Source of the DNA: Cellulomonas sp. KH9
GTDB taxonomy: Bacteria; Actinomycetota; Actinomycetes; Actinomycetales; Cellulomonadaceae
Length of the DNA: 64,000 bases
Assembly: GCF_900114185.1 (NCBI RefSeq)
Contig: NZ_FOSE01000005.1
Span: 367,818-431,817, forward strand
Direction: 5' to 3'
Below the pieces are notes generated by a model that saw nothing but the letters and a program-made list of their open reading frames with translations, had not been told where the DNA came from and made no database searches. The translations under genes were made by a program, and so were the position numbers. Every line of letters begins with the position of its first letter. The stretch's first letter is position 1. This document shows, one piece after another, positions 31,155 through 40,125 of the stretch.

Positions 31155-32648
31155 GTGTCCGACGCCCCCGAGAACGAGCCCGACGCCGCGGCCGTGCAGC
31201 AGCTGCGCCGCCGTGCCCTGGAGTCCCTCGCCGCGATGGCGCCCGACGCGATCGACCTCGGGCGCCGATTCCGCGACGCGGGGTACGAGCTCGCGCTGGT
31301 CGGCGGGCCGGTGCGCGACGCGTTCCTGGGGCGCCCCAGCAACGACCTGGACCTGACGACCTCCGCGACGCCCGACCAGGCCGAGCCGCTGCTCGCCGCG
31401 TGGGGTGACGCGCACTGGGACATCGGCCGCGAGTTCGGGACCGTCGGTGCCCGCCGGTTCGCGGGACGCCGCGGGGCGACCGAGGACGTCGTCGTCGAGG
31501 TCACCACGTACCGCACCGACGCGTACGACCCGACGTCCCGCAAGCCGCTCGTGCAGTTCGGCGACACGCTCGAGGGCGACCTGTCGCGGCGCGACTTCAC
31601 GGTCAACGCGATGGCCGTCCGGGTGCCGGACCTGACGTTCGTGGACCCGTTCGACGGTCTCACCGACCTGGCGCGCGGGGTCCTGCGCACCCCCATCGAC
31701 CCGCGCCGGTCGTTCGACGACGACCCGCTGCGCATGATGCGTGCCGCCCGGTTCGTCGCCCAGCTGGGGTTCCGGCTCGACGACGAGGCCCGCGCGGCGA
31801 TCGTCGACATGGCCGGTCGCATCGAGATCGTCTCCGCCGAGCGGGTCCGCGACGAGCTGACGAAGCTGCTGCTGTCCCCGCACCCGCGCGCCGGGCTGGA
31901 GGTGCTGGTCGACACGGGTCTGGCCGACCACGTGCTGCCCGAGCTGCCGGCGCTGCGGCTCGAGATCGACGAGCACCACCGTCACAAGGACGTCTACCAG
32001 CACACGCTCATGGTGCTGGAGAAGGCGATCGCGCTGGAGACGGGCCCCGACGGCCCGGTGCCGGGCCCGGACCTGGTGCTGCGCCTGGCCGCGCTGCTGC
32101 ACGACATCGGCAAGCCCCGCACCCGCCGGTTCGAGCCGGGCGGTGGTGTGAGCTTCCACCACCACGAGGTCGTGGGCGCCAAGCTCGCGTCCAAGCGGCT
32201 CAAGGCGCTGCGGTTCGACAAGCACACCGTGCACGACGTCGCGCGGCTCACCGAGCTGCACCTGCGGTTCCACGGCTACGGCGAGGGGGAGTGGACCGAC
32301 TCGGCCGTCCGGCGGTACGTCACCGACGCCGGACCGCTGCTCGAGCGCCTGCACCGCCTGACCCGCTCCGACTCCACGACGCGCAACCAGCGCAAGGCCG
32401 CCCGCCTCAAGGCCGCGTACGACGACCTGGAGCGGCGCATCGCCACGCTGCGCGAGGCGGAGGAGCTCGCCTCGATCCGCCCCGACCTCGACGGCACGCA
32501 GATCATGGAGATCCTCGGCATCCGGCCCGGGCGGGAGGTCGGGGAGGCGTACCGCCACCTGCTGGAGCTGCGCATGGAGCACGGGCCGCTGGGTGAGGAG
32601 CGGGCGCGCGAGGAGCTGCTGGGCTGGTGGGCGGCGCGGACGTCCTGA
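31155..32648 (+). CDS. cca: CCA tRNA nucleotidyltransferase (with HD domain)
   Basis: Adds or repairs the 3'-CCA of tRNAs. 497 aa from GTG 31155 (VSDAPENEPDAAAV). The polymerase-beta-type head shows ALVGGPVRDAFLGRPSNDLD with catalytic DLDLTTSA, followed by RRDFTVNAMAVRV and PRRSFDDDPLRMMRAARFVAQ. The C-terminal HD phosphohydrolase domain has HRHKDVYQHTLMVL and LLHDIGKPRTRRF. The enzyme is of class II. It is divergent from nudix, as in many actinobacteria. There is little Shine-Dalgarno signal, so the message may be leaderless. Confidence 0.94.
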   Translation: MSDAPENEPDAAAVQQLRRRALESLAAMAPDAIDLGRRFRDAGYELALVGGPVRDAFLGRPSNDLDLTTSATPDQAEPLLAAWGDAHWDIGREFGTVGARRFAGRRGATEDVVVEVTTYRTDAYDPTSRKPLVQFGDTLEGDLSRRDFTVNAMAVRVPDLTFVDPFDGLTDLARGVLRTPIDPRRSFDDDPLRMMRAARFVAQLGFRLDDEARAAIVDMAGRIEIVSAERVRDELTKLLLSPHPRAGLEVLVDTGLADHVLPELPALRLEIDEHHRHKDVYQHTLMVLEKAIALETGPDGPVPGPDLVLRLAALLHDIGKPRTRRFEPGGGVSFHHHEVVGAKLASKRLKALRFDKHTVHDVARLTELHLRFHGYGEGEWTDSAVRRYVTDAGPLLERLHRLTRSDSTTRNQRKAARLKAAYDDLERRIATLREAEELASIRPDLDGTQIMEILGIRPGREVGEAYRHLLELRMEHGPLGEERAREELLGWWAARTS

Positions 32649-32731
32649 GGGGATCCGCGGTCGCACCCCAACGGAACGGGCGCCCCGACCGTCCTTGAGG
32701 GTGTGACGACCACCGACGGGACGACCCTCCC

Positions 32732-34531
32732 GTGACGCGCCCCGACGACGTGCCGGCCGAGCTGGTCCGCGACCGGTACCCGGCGCTGCTGGCGCGGGCG
32801 CGGATGCTCGTGCGCGACCCGGTCGCCGCGCAGGACCTGCTGCGCGACGCGCTGGTCGCGACCTCGACCGGCCGGCACGGGACGACGTCGGTGCCGGCCG
32901 CCGAGCAGGCCGTGCGGCGCGCGCTGGTGACACGGCTCCTGGACGGGCGTCGTGGGGCGGAGGGCGCCGCGGGGGAGCGGCTCACGGCGCCGCACGCCCC
33001 GGACGGCGCGGACCGGTCCCCGACCCGGGCCGGCACCACCGACCCGGCCGACGAGGTCGAGGCGGCGCTCGCGACGCTGGCGCCCCGCGAGCGTGCGTGC
33101 CTCGTGCTGCGGTGCCTGGACGACCTGTCGGTCAGCGAGGCCGCGGAGGTCCTGGGCCTGTCCGAGGGGCTTGTCCGGCGGTCCACGTCGGAGGGGGTCC
33201 GCGCCCTGGGTGCGCTGCTGGACGTGCACGCGCCCGACCCGGACCGTGAGCGCACGGACGGCACGGTCCACCCGGCGGGAGCCACGCGGACCGTCGTGAC
33301 CGAGGGAGCCGGGGACCTCACGGACGTGCTCCGTGCGGCCGAGGCGCGGCGTGCGGCGTCCCTGGAGGGGGAGCCGAGCGTCGTGGCCGCCGCCGCGCGG
33401 GCCCGGGCCGCGGTGCGCAGCGCCCGCGTCCGACGCCGGGTGCTGGTCACCGCCGGCGCGGCTGCTGCCGTCGCGGTCGTCGTGGCCGGTGCGGTGCTCT
33501 GGTCCCAGCGCGGCACGGCCCCGTCCGCCGCACCCGAGCCGGGCGGGGCGCAGGTGCCGGGACTGTCACCGCTGCGGCCGGCCGAGGAGTCCGACCTGCG
33601 CGGTGCCCCCGACGGCAGCGCGCTGGCCCTGTGGCTGCAGCCCACGACCGACGCCACGCCCGCGGCCGACGCCACGCCCGCGGCCGGGACCGCGTCGACC
33701 GTCGCCCGCCTCCTGCTGGTGCGTCCGGACGGCGAGGTGCTGGACGCCGGCCCCGCGCCCGAGGGGATGCAGATGCTGACCGCGTGGGACCGCGCCGCCG
33801 GCACGGTCGAGTTCTGGCCCGAGGGGTTCGTCGGCGACGCGACGGTCCTCGACCTGGTGAGCGGCCAGGTGGTGGGGACCACGCCGGACGGCGTCGTCTG
33901 GGAGGGGGACGCGTCGCCCGACGGCACCGCGCGTGCCTGGTCGGGGGACGCGGACCTGCACGTGGAGCGGGACGGGGTGGAGGTCCGGTACGACCTCCCG
34001 GCCGTGGCGTGCTGGATGGTCGGGTGGTCCGACGACACCCACGTGCTGGTGGACTGCCCGCGGCTCGACGAGGTGACCCTGCGCCCGGCGGGTCTCGGCG
34101 CGACGATCCTCCTCATGGACACCACCACGGGGGCGATCACCGACCACCGCTCGGTGGGGGTCGGCGAGCCGAGCCCGGCGTACCCGGCGCTCCGGCTCGC
34201 CGACGGACGGGTCGTCGCGTGGATGGCGGTGCGACCCGGGCCCACCGGCGAGCCGCCGCGCACGTGCCCGCAGCGACTGGTGACCCTGACGGGCCTCGAC
34301 ACGGCGCCGTTCGCCGAGGTCCCGTCGGACCTGCTGGCGGTGCTGCCCGGCGTGGCGCCCGTGCCTGCCGGTCTGCTGGTGTCGGGCACGACCGACTGCG
34401 AGGGCACCCCCGGGTCGGCCGCGCTGTGGGCGGTCGACGGCCGGACCGGCGAGGTCACGGACCTGCTGCCGTCGGTCGAGACGTTCGACCCGACGCAGGC
34501 GGGGCTGCAGTCGTGGGTGGTGGGCGACTGA
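32732..34531 (+). CDS. ECF-type sigma factor fused to a TM helix and extracytoplasmic domain
   Basis: 599-aa single-chain protein. Residues ~10-45 (LVRDRYPALLARARMLVRDP) resemble sigma region 2, and residues ~107-163 (ALATLAPRERACLVLRCLDD then SVSEAAEVLGLSEGLVRR) are a clear sigma-70 region 4 helix-turn-helix. A linker follows. A TM helix at about 237-257 (VLVTAGAAAAVAVVVAGAVL) leads to a ~340-residue outside part with repeated β-strand patterns (VRPDGEVLDAGPAPEG, LDLVSGQVVGTTPDGVV, WAVDGRTGEVTDLL), perhaps a propeller. No separate anti-sigma gene is adjacent. The start is GTG 32732. Whether it is an active sigma factor released by proteolysis, or a membrane-bound regulator, is open. Confidence 0.8.
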   Translation: MTRPDDVPAELVRDRYPALLARARMLVRDPVAAQDLLRDALVATSTGRHGTTSVPAAEQAVRRALVTRLLDGRRGAEGAAGERLTAPHAPDGADRSPTRAGTTDPADEVEAALATLAPRERACLVLRCLDDLSVSEAAEVLGLSEGLVRRSTSEGVRALGALLDVHAPDPDRERTDGTVHPAGATRTVVTEGAGDLTDVLRAAEARRAASLEGEPSVVAAAARARAAVRSARVRRRVLVTAGAAAAVAVVVAGAVLWSQRGTAPSAAPEPGGAQVPGLSPLRPAEESDLRGAPDGSALALWLQPTTDATPAADATPAAGTASTVARLLLVRPDGEVLDAGPAPEGMQMLTAWDRAAGTVEFWPEGFVGDATVLDLVSGQVVGTTPDGVVWEGDASPDGTARAWSGDADLHVERDGVEVRYDLPAVACWMVGWSDDTHVLVDCPRLDEVTLRPAGLGATILLMDTTTGAITDHRSVGVGEPSPAYPALRLADGRVVAWMAVRPGPTGEPPRTCPQRLVTLTGLDTAPFAEVPSDLLAVLPGVAPVPAGLLVSGTTDCEGTPGSAALWAVDGRTGEVTDLLPSVETFDPTQAGLQSWVVGD

Positions 34532-34540
34532 CGCGACGCG

Positions 34541-36304
34541 TCAGTCGACCCGCACCACCAGCAGGCAGACGTCGTCCTCCTGGTGCTCGTCGACCAGGGC
34601 GCCCGTCAGGGCGTCGCACACCTGGCTCGCGGTCGCGTCGCCGGGCACCGCGGCCAGCGCCGCGGACAGCGTCTCGATCCCCTCGCGCAGCCCGCGGTCG
34701 CGGCGCTCGACCAGCCCGTCGGAGTACAGCACCACGAACGCCCCGTGCGGCACGTCGGTCGCGGCCTCCGGCGCCGTCCCGGGGCGGACCGGCGGCAGGC
34801 CGATCGGTGTGCTGCGGGCGCCGTCGAGACCCTGGACCTGCCCGCCGGGCAGCCGCACGAGGACCGGCGGGTGGCCCGCGCTCGCCCACGTGAGGCGGGC
34901 GCCCGTGGGCGTGCGCTCCCAGCGCACGAGCACGCACGTCGCGATGTCGGCGACGTCGAGCGCGCGCACCAGGCCGTCGAGCCGCTCCAGGGCCTCGCCG
35001 GGGCGGTCGCCGCGCCACACCGACGCCCGCAGCAGCGAGCGCAGCTGCCCCATCGACGCGGCGGCGCGCAGGTCGTGACCCACCACGTCACCGACCGCCA
35101 GGCTCACCGCACCGTCGGGCAGCACGAAGGCGTCGAACCAGTCGCCGCCGACCTCGGCGCGGCGCCCCGACGGCAGGTACGAGGCCGCGACGTCGAGCCC
35201 GCCGACGTCCCCCAGCACGGGCAGCAGGCTGTGCTGCAGCGTCAGCGCGGCGTCGCGCTCGGCCAGGTACAGGCGCACGTTCTCCAGCAGGACCCCCGCA
35301 CGGCGGCCCAGGTGGGCGGCGGTGACGACCGTCTCCCGGTCGAACCCGTCGGTGTCGCGGTGCACCAGGCACAGCACACCCAGCACCCGGTCGCGCCCCG
35401 TCAGGGGCACGAGCAGCGCGCTGCCCAGGCCGAGCGTGCGCAGCAGCCGCAGCTCGTCCGGTGTCGTGCGCGACGGCAGGCTCGCGACGTCCACCGGCAT
35501 GGGCATCGGCACGTGGTCGTCACCGGCGCCCAGCGTCTGCGCGACGCGCGGCGACCGGGTCAACCACGTGGTGCCCTGCGTGCCCAGGGCGTGCGCGACG
35601 GCGGCGTGCTCCGGGTCCGCCGTGACGACGTGCACCCGCTCCATGTGCCCGGTCTCGCTCGCCATCGCGACGAACCCCCACGTCGCCAGGCGCGGCACCA
35701 CGAGGTCGGCCAGGGCGTCGACGGCGTCGTCGACCTCCAGGTGCCGGGACAGCTCCTCGCCCATGCGGGCGAGCAGCTCGAGCCGGTCGGCCGTGCGGTG
35801 CATGAGCGAGAGCTCGAGCGTGCGCGCCGCCTCGCCGACGGCCTCGGCCGTCACGTCGACCTGCACCCCCACCCGGTGCGTGACCCGACCGTCGGCGTCG
35901 CGCAGCTGCGTGATCGACAGCTGGTTCCAGAACTGCGAGCCGTCCTTGCGGACGTTGAGCAGCAGCTCCTGCGCGTCGTCCCCGCGCGCGAGGGCGGCAC
36001 GCAGCCGCGCCACCGCCTCGGGATCGGTGTCCTCGCACTGCAGGAACCGGCAGTTGCGGCCCCGGACCTCGTCGAGCGGGTACCCCGTGAGCGCGGTGAA
36101 CGCCGTGTTCGCCCACACGACGGGGTCGCCCGGCAGGCGGGGGTCGGAGACCGTCATGGCCAGGGGCCCGTGCTCGAGGACGGCCCGGGCCAACGGCCCG
36201 GTGAGCACGTCCTCGGGCAGCACGAGGCGCGTGTGCGGCGCGGGCGGGTCGTCGGGCAGGGACGCGGCCGGCGGGGTGTCGCCCACGGTCCCTGCACCGG
36301 TCAC
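34541..36304 (-). CDS. LOV-GAF-PP2C (SpoIIE-type) blue-light-sensing phosphatase
   Basis: 587-aa soluble signalling protein. Residues ~38-145 form a LOV-type PAS domain with the flavin-cysteine signature GRNCRFLQ (Cys at about 85) and the downstream NVRKDGSQFWNQLSI, both diagnostic of flavin-binding LOV domains. A GAF domain follows (about 170-330: DELRLLRTLGLGSALLVPL, VLGVLCLVHRD). The PP2C/SpoIIE phosphatase starts at about 355 with LQHSLLPVLGDV, then GGDWFDAFVLPDG, VGDVVGHDL and FVVLYSDGLVERRDRGL. Such proteins usually switch anti-anti-sigma factors in general stress responses; none of those partners is in the window. The GTG start overlaps the MFS stop by 4 nt. Confidence 0.9.
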   Translation of the reverse strand: MTGAGTVGDTPPAASLPDDPPAPHTRLVLPEDVLTGPLARAVLEHGPLAMTVSDPRLPGDPVVWANTAFTALTGYPLDEVRGRNCRFLQCEDTDPEAVARLRAALARGDDAQELLLNVRKDGSQFWNQLSITQLRDADGRVTHRVGVQVDVTAEAVGEAARTLELSLMHRTADRLELLARMGEELSRHLEVDDAVDALADLVVPRLATWGFVAMASETGHMERVHVVTADPEHAAVAHALGTQGTTWLTRSPRVAQTLGAGDDHVPMPMPVDVASLPSRTTPDELRLLRTLGLGSALLVPLTGRDRVLGVLCLVHRDTDGFDRETVVTAAHLGRRAGVLLENVRLYLAERDAALTLQHSLLPVLGDVGGLDVAASYLPSGRRAEVGGDWFDAFVLPDGAVSLAVGDVVGHDLRAAASMGQLRSLLRASVWRGDRPGEALERLDGLVRALDVADIATCVLVRWERTPTGARLTWASAGHPPVLVRLPGGQVQGLDGARSTPIGLPPVRPGTAPEAATDVPHGAFVVLYSDGLVERRDRGLREGIETLSAALAAVPGDATASQVCDALTGALVDEHQEDDVCLLVVRVD

Positions 36305-37611
36305 GTGGTCACCCCGGCGGGCGGTGCGGCGACCGGCACGGGGGTGCGCGTGCTGCGGGCGAAGACGACGGCGCCGGCCAGGTAGACCGCGGCCAGCCCG
36401 GCGAACAGGGCGGGGGACCACCCGGTGTCGGGCAGCGCGACGGCCGCGAGGGCGGCGGCCCCGACGAACGCGGCGTTGTACAGGACGTCGTACAGGGAGA
36501 ACGCGCGGCCACGGTAGGCGTCGGCGGTGTCGTGCTGCACGATCGTGTCGACCGCGATCTTCGCGCCCTGCGCGGCCAGGCCCAGCGCGGCGCCGGCGCC
36601 CAGCACGGCGGGCAGGGTCACGGTGAACGCCAGCAGCAGCTGGCTCACCACGGCCAGCAGCAGGCACAGCACGATCCAGACGTGCGGCCCGACGCGGGGG
36701 CTCAGCACCGGGGTCAGGACCACGGCCAGCGCGAACCCGGCGGCGCTGGCGGCCAGCACGGTGCCGAACGTGGCCAGGCCGGCGGCGACGTCCGCGGGGT
36801 CGGACAGCAGGTTGCGGGAGATGAGGATGCTGGCGATGAAGACGGCGCCGTAGCAGAACCGGTGCAGCGCCATGATCCCCAGCGCGTACGCGGGCGTCCG
36901 ACGCGCGACGAGGTACCGGGCACCGGCGACCAGGCCGTGCGCCAGGTCCCCCAGGGCGCGGCGGACGTCCGTGCTCGCCGTGCGCTCGTCGGGGCCGAGC
37001 TGGTCGGGCCCGAGCCGCGTGGCGAGCGCGGAGGCGCAGGCCATGACGGCCGCCGCGACCAGCAGCGAGATCGCGTCGCGGACGCGGCCCGTCGGCAGCA
37101 GCAGGCCCAGGACGAAGCCCAGGGCACCGCCCACGCCCGCGGCCGCGGCGCCGAGCGTCGGTGTCAGCGAGTTGGCGGTCAGCAGCAGCGGTCCGTCGAC
37201 GACCTTGGGCAGCGACGCGGACAGCGCCGCGAGCAGGAACCGGTTGACCGACAGCGCGGCCAGCGCCAGCACGTACACGGCCGGGCCGACGCCGCTGGTC
37301 AGCATGATGACCGCGATGACGAGCGTCAGGGCGACCCGCACGAGGTTGCCGTAGAGCAGCACCTGCCGGCGCCGCCAGCGGTCGAGCAGCACACCGGCCC
37401 ACGGGCCGACGATCGTGAACGGCAGCAGCAGCACCGCGAACGCGGCGGCCACGCCCGTCGCCGTCGACGCGTTCTCCGGCGAGAAGAAGAAGAGGGTGGC
37501 GAGCCCGATCTGGAACATGCCGTCCGACGCCTGGCTGACCAGGCGCACGGCGAAGAGCCGGCGGAAGCCGGTCAGGGGCCACAGGGCCCGGAGGTCGGAG
37601 ATCACCTTCAC
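36301..37611 (-). CDS. MFS transporter
   Basis: 436-aa protein with about 12 TM helices and the major-facilitator loop motif GVLLDRWRRRQVLLYGNLVR between TM2 and TM3. The pattern (ATLFFFSPENASTATGVAAA at the N-terminus, a long central loop TRLGPDQLGPDERTASTDVR) resembles small-molecule exporters of the Bcr/CmlA-like or DHA groups. The substrate cannot be read. The start is GTG at 37611; a GTG two codons later is possible. It is translationally coupled to the LOV phosphatase, which suggests light- or stress-linked expression (inference). Confidence 0.88.
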   Translation of the reverse strand: MKVISDLRALWPLTGFRRLFAVRLVSQASDGMFQIGLATLFFFSPENASTATGVAAAFAVLLLPFTIVGPWAGVLLDRWRRRQVLLYGNLVRVALTLVIAVIMLTSGVGPAVYVLALAALSVNRFLLAALSASLPKVVDGPLLLTANSLTPTLGAAAAGVGGALGFVLGLLLPTGRVRDAISLLVAAAVMACASALATRLGPDQLGPDERTASTDVRRALGDLAHGLVAGARYLVARRTPAYALGIMALHRFCYGAVFIASILISRNLLSDPADVAAGLATFGTVLAASAAGFALAVVLTPVLSPRVGPHVWIVLCLLLAVVSQLLLAFTVTLPAVLGAGAALGLAAQGAKIAVDTIVQHDTADAYRGRAFSLYDVLYNAAFVGAAALAAVALPDTGWSPALFAGLAAVYLAGAVVFARSTRTPVPVAAPPAGVTT

Positions 37612-37668
37612 GCGCCAAGGTTACGGCCCGGTCCGCACACCGGATCGCCTGCCGTCCTGCCTCGCCGC

Positions 37669-37710
37669 GTGCAGGGTTCGTGGTTCTCAGCGCGACGAAC
37701 TCTGCACACC
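37669..37710. repeat. 42-bp direct repeat R1 (internally palindromic) at the 3' end of the AbiEi gene
   Basis: Begins GTGCAGGGTTCGTGG and ends CTGCACACC. It matches R2 (38817-38858) at about 36 of 42 positions in the same orientation. The ends of each copy pair with each other (GTGCAGRGTTCGT with ACGAACYCTGCAC), so each can form a hairpin. R1 overlaps the last nine codons of the AbiEi-like gene. Confidence 0.75.
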
Positions 37711-38745
37711 CACCCGGCATTCGAGGGAGCAGCGGGCGGGGGAGCCCTGCCAGCCGCGGGCGCGCAGGGCTGCGGCGAGCTGAGCGGCGGTCGCGCACGG
37801 GGCGCCGGCCACGTGACGCCAGCGGTACCGCAGGGTCACGTCGCCGTGCGTGACGCGCACGGCGTTGTCGCGCCAGACGTCGGCGTCGACGCGGCCGGCG
37901 TGGGCCAGCCGTCCGTCGAGCTCGACCCGCACACCCCAGGCGGCGTACCGACGGTCGGAGCGGATCCGTCGGCCGTCGACGTGGCCCGTCACCTGGCCGA
38001 GCGAGTGGGGCAGGCCGTGAGCGCGCTCGACGTCCCGGTCGTAGCGGTGCTCCAGCGGCGACTCGACCCGGGCCGTCGGATCGCCGAGCACGTCCAGGAC
38101 GAGGGTACGGTGGCGCAGGCCCGTACGGCCGGCGGCCGCCGCGACCAGCTGGGGCGTCGACACGTGCAGCCGTGCCGCGTCGCACAGCACCGCGACGACC
38201 GCGTCGTCGTCCGCCGCCTCCTGGACGAGGTCGAGCACCGTACCCACGGTGTCCACGCTGCGCAGCGACCCGGACGCGCGCGGCATCGTCCGGCGCCGGT
38301 GCACGGTGAGCCCGGGCCGGGGGGCGACGTACCGCTGCGCCGGGACGCTCACCACGAACCCGCTGCCCGGGTCGCGCAGGAGGCCGTGCACGAAGCCCGC
38401 GGACCGGTGCGAGAGCGCGGCGCCCGCGCCGGCGGCCAGCAGGGCCGCCCGAGCGAGCTGACGCCACGTGGGCGAGCCGGACTGCAGGACGACCACGCCG
38501 CGCACGGCCCGCTGCCAGTGCCCGTCGCGGACCCGTCGGGCCACGACCGACCGCTCGATGCCACCGGCGGCGAGCTGCGCGGTCGTCGCGACACCGTCCT
38601 GCCGCACGGCGGCGGCCCGCACAGCGTCGCCCAGCTCCCGCAGCGCCGGGAGCCCGCCGACGTCGACCCGCGCGGCCGACGGCGCACCAGGGCGGGTCAG
38701 CAGCAACGACCTCCCGGGGACCGACCCCACCACGGACGCGCTCAC
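37687..38745 (-). CDS. AbiEi-like antitoxin-domain protein (type IV toxin-antitoxin-like)
   Basis: 352 aa from GTG 38745 (VSASVVGSVPGRSLLL), which has GGGAGCGTGGG upstream. Residues ~40-90 form a winged-helix AbiEi_4-type domain (VATTAQLAAGGIERSVVARR, DGHWQRAVRGVVVL), followed by ALLAAGAGAALSHRSAG. The C-terminal part (SDRRYAAWGVRVELDGRLAH, then WRDNAVRVTHGDVTLRYRW) resembles the restriction-endonuclease-like fold of DUF559 proteins. Solitary genes of this type, with no AbiEii nucleotidyltransferase alongside, are common in Actinobacteria and their role is unclear. It is flanked by the two 42-bp repeats R1 and R2. Confidence 0.75.
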   Translation of the reverse strand: MSASVVGSVPGRSLLLTRPGAPSAARVDVGGLPALRELGDAVRAAAVRQDGVATTAQLAAGGIERSVVARRVRDGHWQRAVRGVVVLQSGSPTWRQLARAALLAAGAGAALSHRSAGFVHGLLRDPGSGFVVSVPAQRYVAPRPGLTVHRRRTMPRASGSLRSVDTVGTVLDLVQEAADDDAVVAVLCDAARLHVSTPQLVAAAAGRTGLRHRTLVLDVLGDPTARVESPLEHRYDRDVERAHGLPHSLGQVTGHVDGRRIRSDRRYAAWGVRVELDGRLAHAGRVDADVWRDNAVRVTHGDVTLRYRWRHVAGAPCATAAQLAAALRARGWQGSPARCSLECRVGVQSSSR

Positions 38746-38816
38746 ACCCCCACGCTCCCGCACCGAGCGGCCCCCTGGTCCCGACACCCCCCACCCTGTG
38801 TACGACGAGCGCGGGT

Positions 38817-38858
38817 GTGCAGGGTCCGTGGTGGTCAGCGCCACGAACCCTGCACACC
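38817..38858. repeat. 42-bp direct repeat R2 (internally palindromic) upstream of the AbiEi gene
   Basis: Begins GTGCAGGGTCCGTGG and ends CTGCACACC. The self-complementary ends (GTGTGCAGGGT with ACCCTGCACAC) form an 11-bp stem. It lies 72 bp before the AbiEi-like start codon and is a near copy of R1. Confidence 0.75.
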
Positions 38859-38884
38859 CGCGCCGGTCGTCGCGGTGGGACGCG

Positions 38885-38917
38885 CGAGGGCCCGGTGCGT
38901 GACGCACCGGGCCCTCG
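38885..38917 (-). terminator. Hairpin terminator of the padR-ino1 operon
   Basis: A perfect 15-bp stem (38885-38899 with 38903-38917) with loop TGA; the arm reads CGAGGGCCCGGTGCG. It lies about 110 nt beyond the ino1 stop. Confidence 0.8.
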
Positions 38918-39030
38918 GGGTGGATCAGCTCAGGTTCAGCGCTCGACCTGTGTCGCGCCGAGCCTGCGCTGCGCTACGGGCACCGGCCTGACGCTGCGCG
39001 CCGGGCCGGCACTCTTCGCTGCGCTCCGGA

Positions 39031-40125
39031 TCAGCGCTCGAGCTCGCCCCGGATGAAGGCCTCCACCTTGGCGCGGCCCTCGGTGTCCTCGGTCTGCACC
39101 GGCGGGGACTTCATGAAGTACGTCGAGGCCGACAGCAGCGGGCCGCCGATGCCACGGTCCTTGGCGATCTTCGCCGCGCGCAGCGCGTCGATGATGATGC
39201 CGGCCGAGTTCGGGGAGTCCCAGACCTCGAGCTTGTACTCCAGGCTCAGGGGCACCTCGCCGAACGCGCGGCCCTCGAGGCGCACGTACGCCCACTTGCG
39301 GTCGTCGAGCCACGCGACGTAGTCCGACGGGCCGATGTGGACGTTGCGGTCGTCCTTCTTGCCGGCCAGCGGGCCGTCGGTGAGGTTCGACGTCACGGCC
39401 TGCGTCTTCGAGATCTTCTTGGACTCCAGGCGCTCGCGCTCGAGCATGTTCTTGAAGTCCATGTTGCCGCCGACGTTCAGCTGGTACGTGCGGTCCAGGA
39501 TGACGCCGCGGTCCTCGAACAGACGCGCGAGCACGCGGTGCGTGATGGTCGCGCCGACCTGCGACTTGATGTCGTCGCCGACGATCGGCACACCGGCGGC
39601 CTCGAACTTCGCGGCCCACTCCGGGTCCGACGCGATGAAGACCGGCAGGGCGTTGACGAAGGCGACGCCCGCGTCGATCGCGCACTGCGCGTAGAACTTC
39701 GCCGCGGCCTCGGAGCCGACGGGCAGGTAGCAGATCAGGACGTCGACCGCGTTGTCCTTGAGGGTCTGCACGACGTCGACGGGCTCGGCGTCCGACTCCT
39801 CGATGGTCTCGGCGTAGTACTTGCCGATGCCGTCGAGCGTGTGGCCGCGCTGCACCGTGACGCCCAGCGGGGGCACGTCGCAGATCTTGATCGTGTTGTT
39901 CTCCGAGTTGAAGATCGCCTCGGACAGGTCGAAGCCGACCTTCTTGGCGTCCACGTCGAACGCGGCGACGAACTCGATGTCCCGCACGTGGTAGTCACCG
40001 AACTGCACGTGCATGAGCCCGGGGACCTTGCCCTGCGGGTCGGCGTCCCGGTAGTAGTGCACACCCTGGACAAGCGACGCGGCGCAGTTGCCGACGCCGA
40101 CGATGGCGACGCGGATGGAGGTCAT
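39031..40125 (-). CDS. ino1: Inositol-3-phosphate synthase
   Basis: Converts glucose 6-phosphate to inositol 3-phosphate with NAD+, the first step toward phosphatidylinositol and mycothiol in Actinobacteria. 364 aa. The Rossmann signature [19 protein letters not shown] is at the N-terminus, followed by [52 protein letters not shown] and [20 protein letters not shown]. The ATG has AAGGAGCGAGG upstream and overlaps the padR stop (ATGA). The operon with a PadR regulator, and the PadR-type operator upstream, suggest transcriptional control of inositol synthesis. Confidence 0.96.
   Translation of the reverse strand: MTSIRVAIVGVGNCAASLVQGVHYYRDADPQGKVPGLMHVQFGDYHVRDIEFVAAFDVDAKKVGFDLSEAIFNSENNTIKICDVPPLGVTVQRGHTLDGIGKYYAETIEESDAEPVDVVQTLKDNAVDVLICYLPVGSEAAAKFYAQCAIDAGVAFVNALPVFIASDPEWAAKFEAAGVPIVGDDIKSQVGATITHRVLARLFEDRGVILDRTYQLNVGGNMDFKNMLERERLESKKISKTQAVTSNLTDGPLAGKKDDRNVHIGPSDYVAWLDDRKWAYVRLEGRAFGEVPLSLEYKLEVWDSPNSAGIIIDALRAAKIAKDRGIGGPLLSASTYFMKSPPVQTEDTEGRAKVEAFIRGELER

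Noticed and set aside
32673..32693. GGAAC...CGTC as an ECF autoregulated promoter before the sigma fusion
   Set aside because: The spacing between the two elements is about 12 nt, too short for the usual 16-17.
36305..38857. A single minus-strand frame of more than 1400 codons continuing upstream from the LOV phosphatase to 38857
   Set aside because: The real LOV gene starts at 36304; upstream of it the frame is out of phase with the MFS and AbiEi-like genes and reads as arginine/alanine-rich noise.
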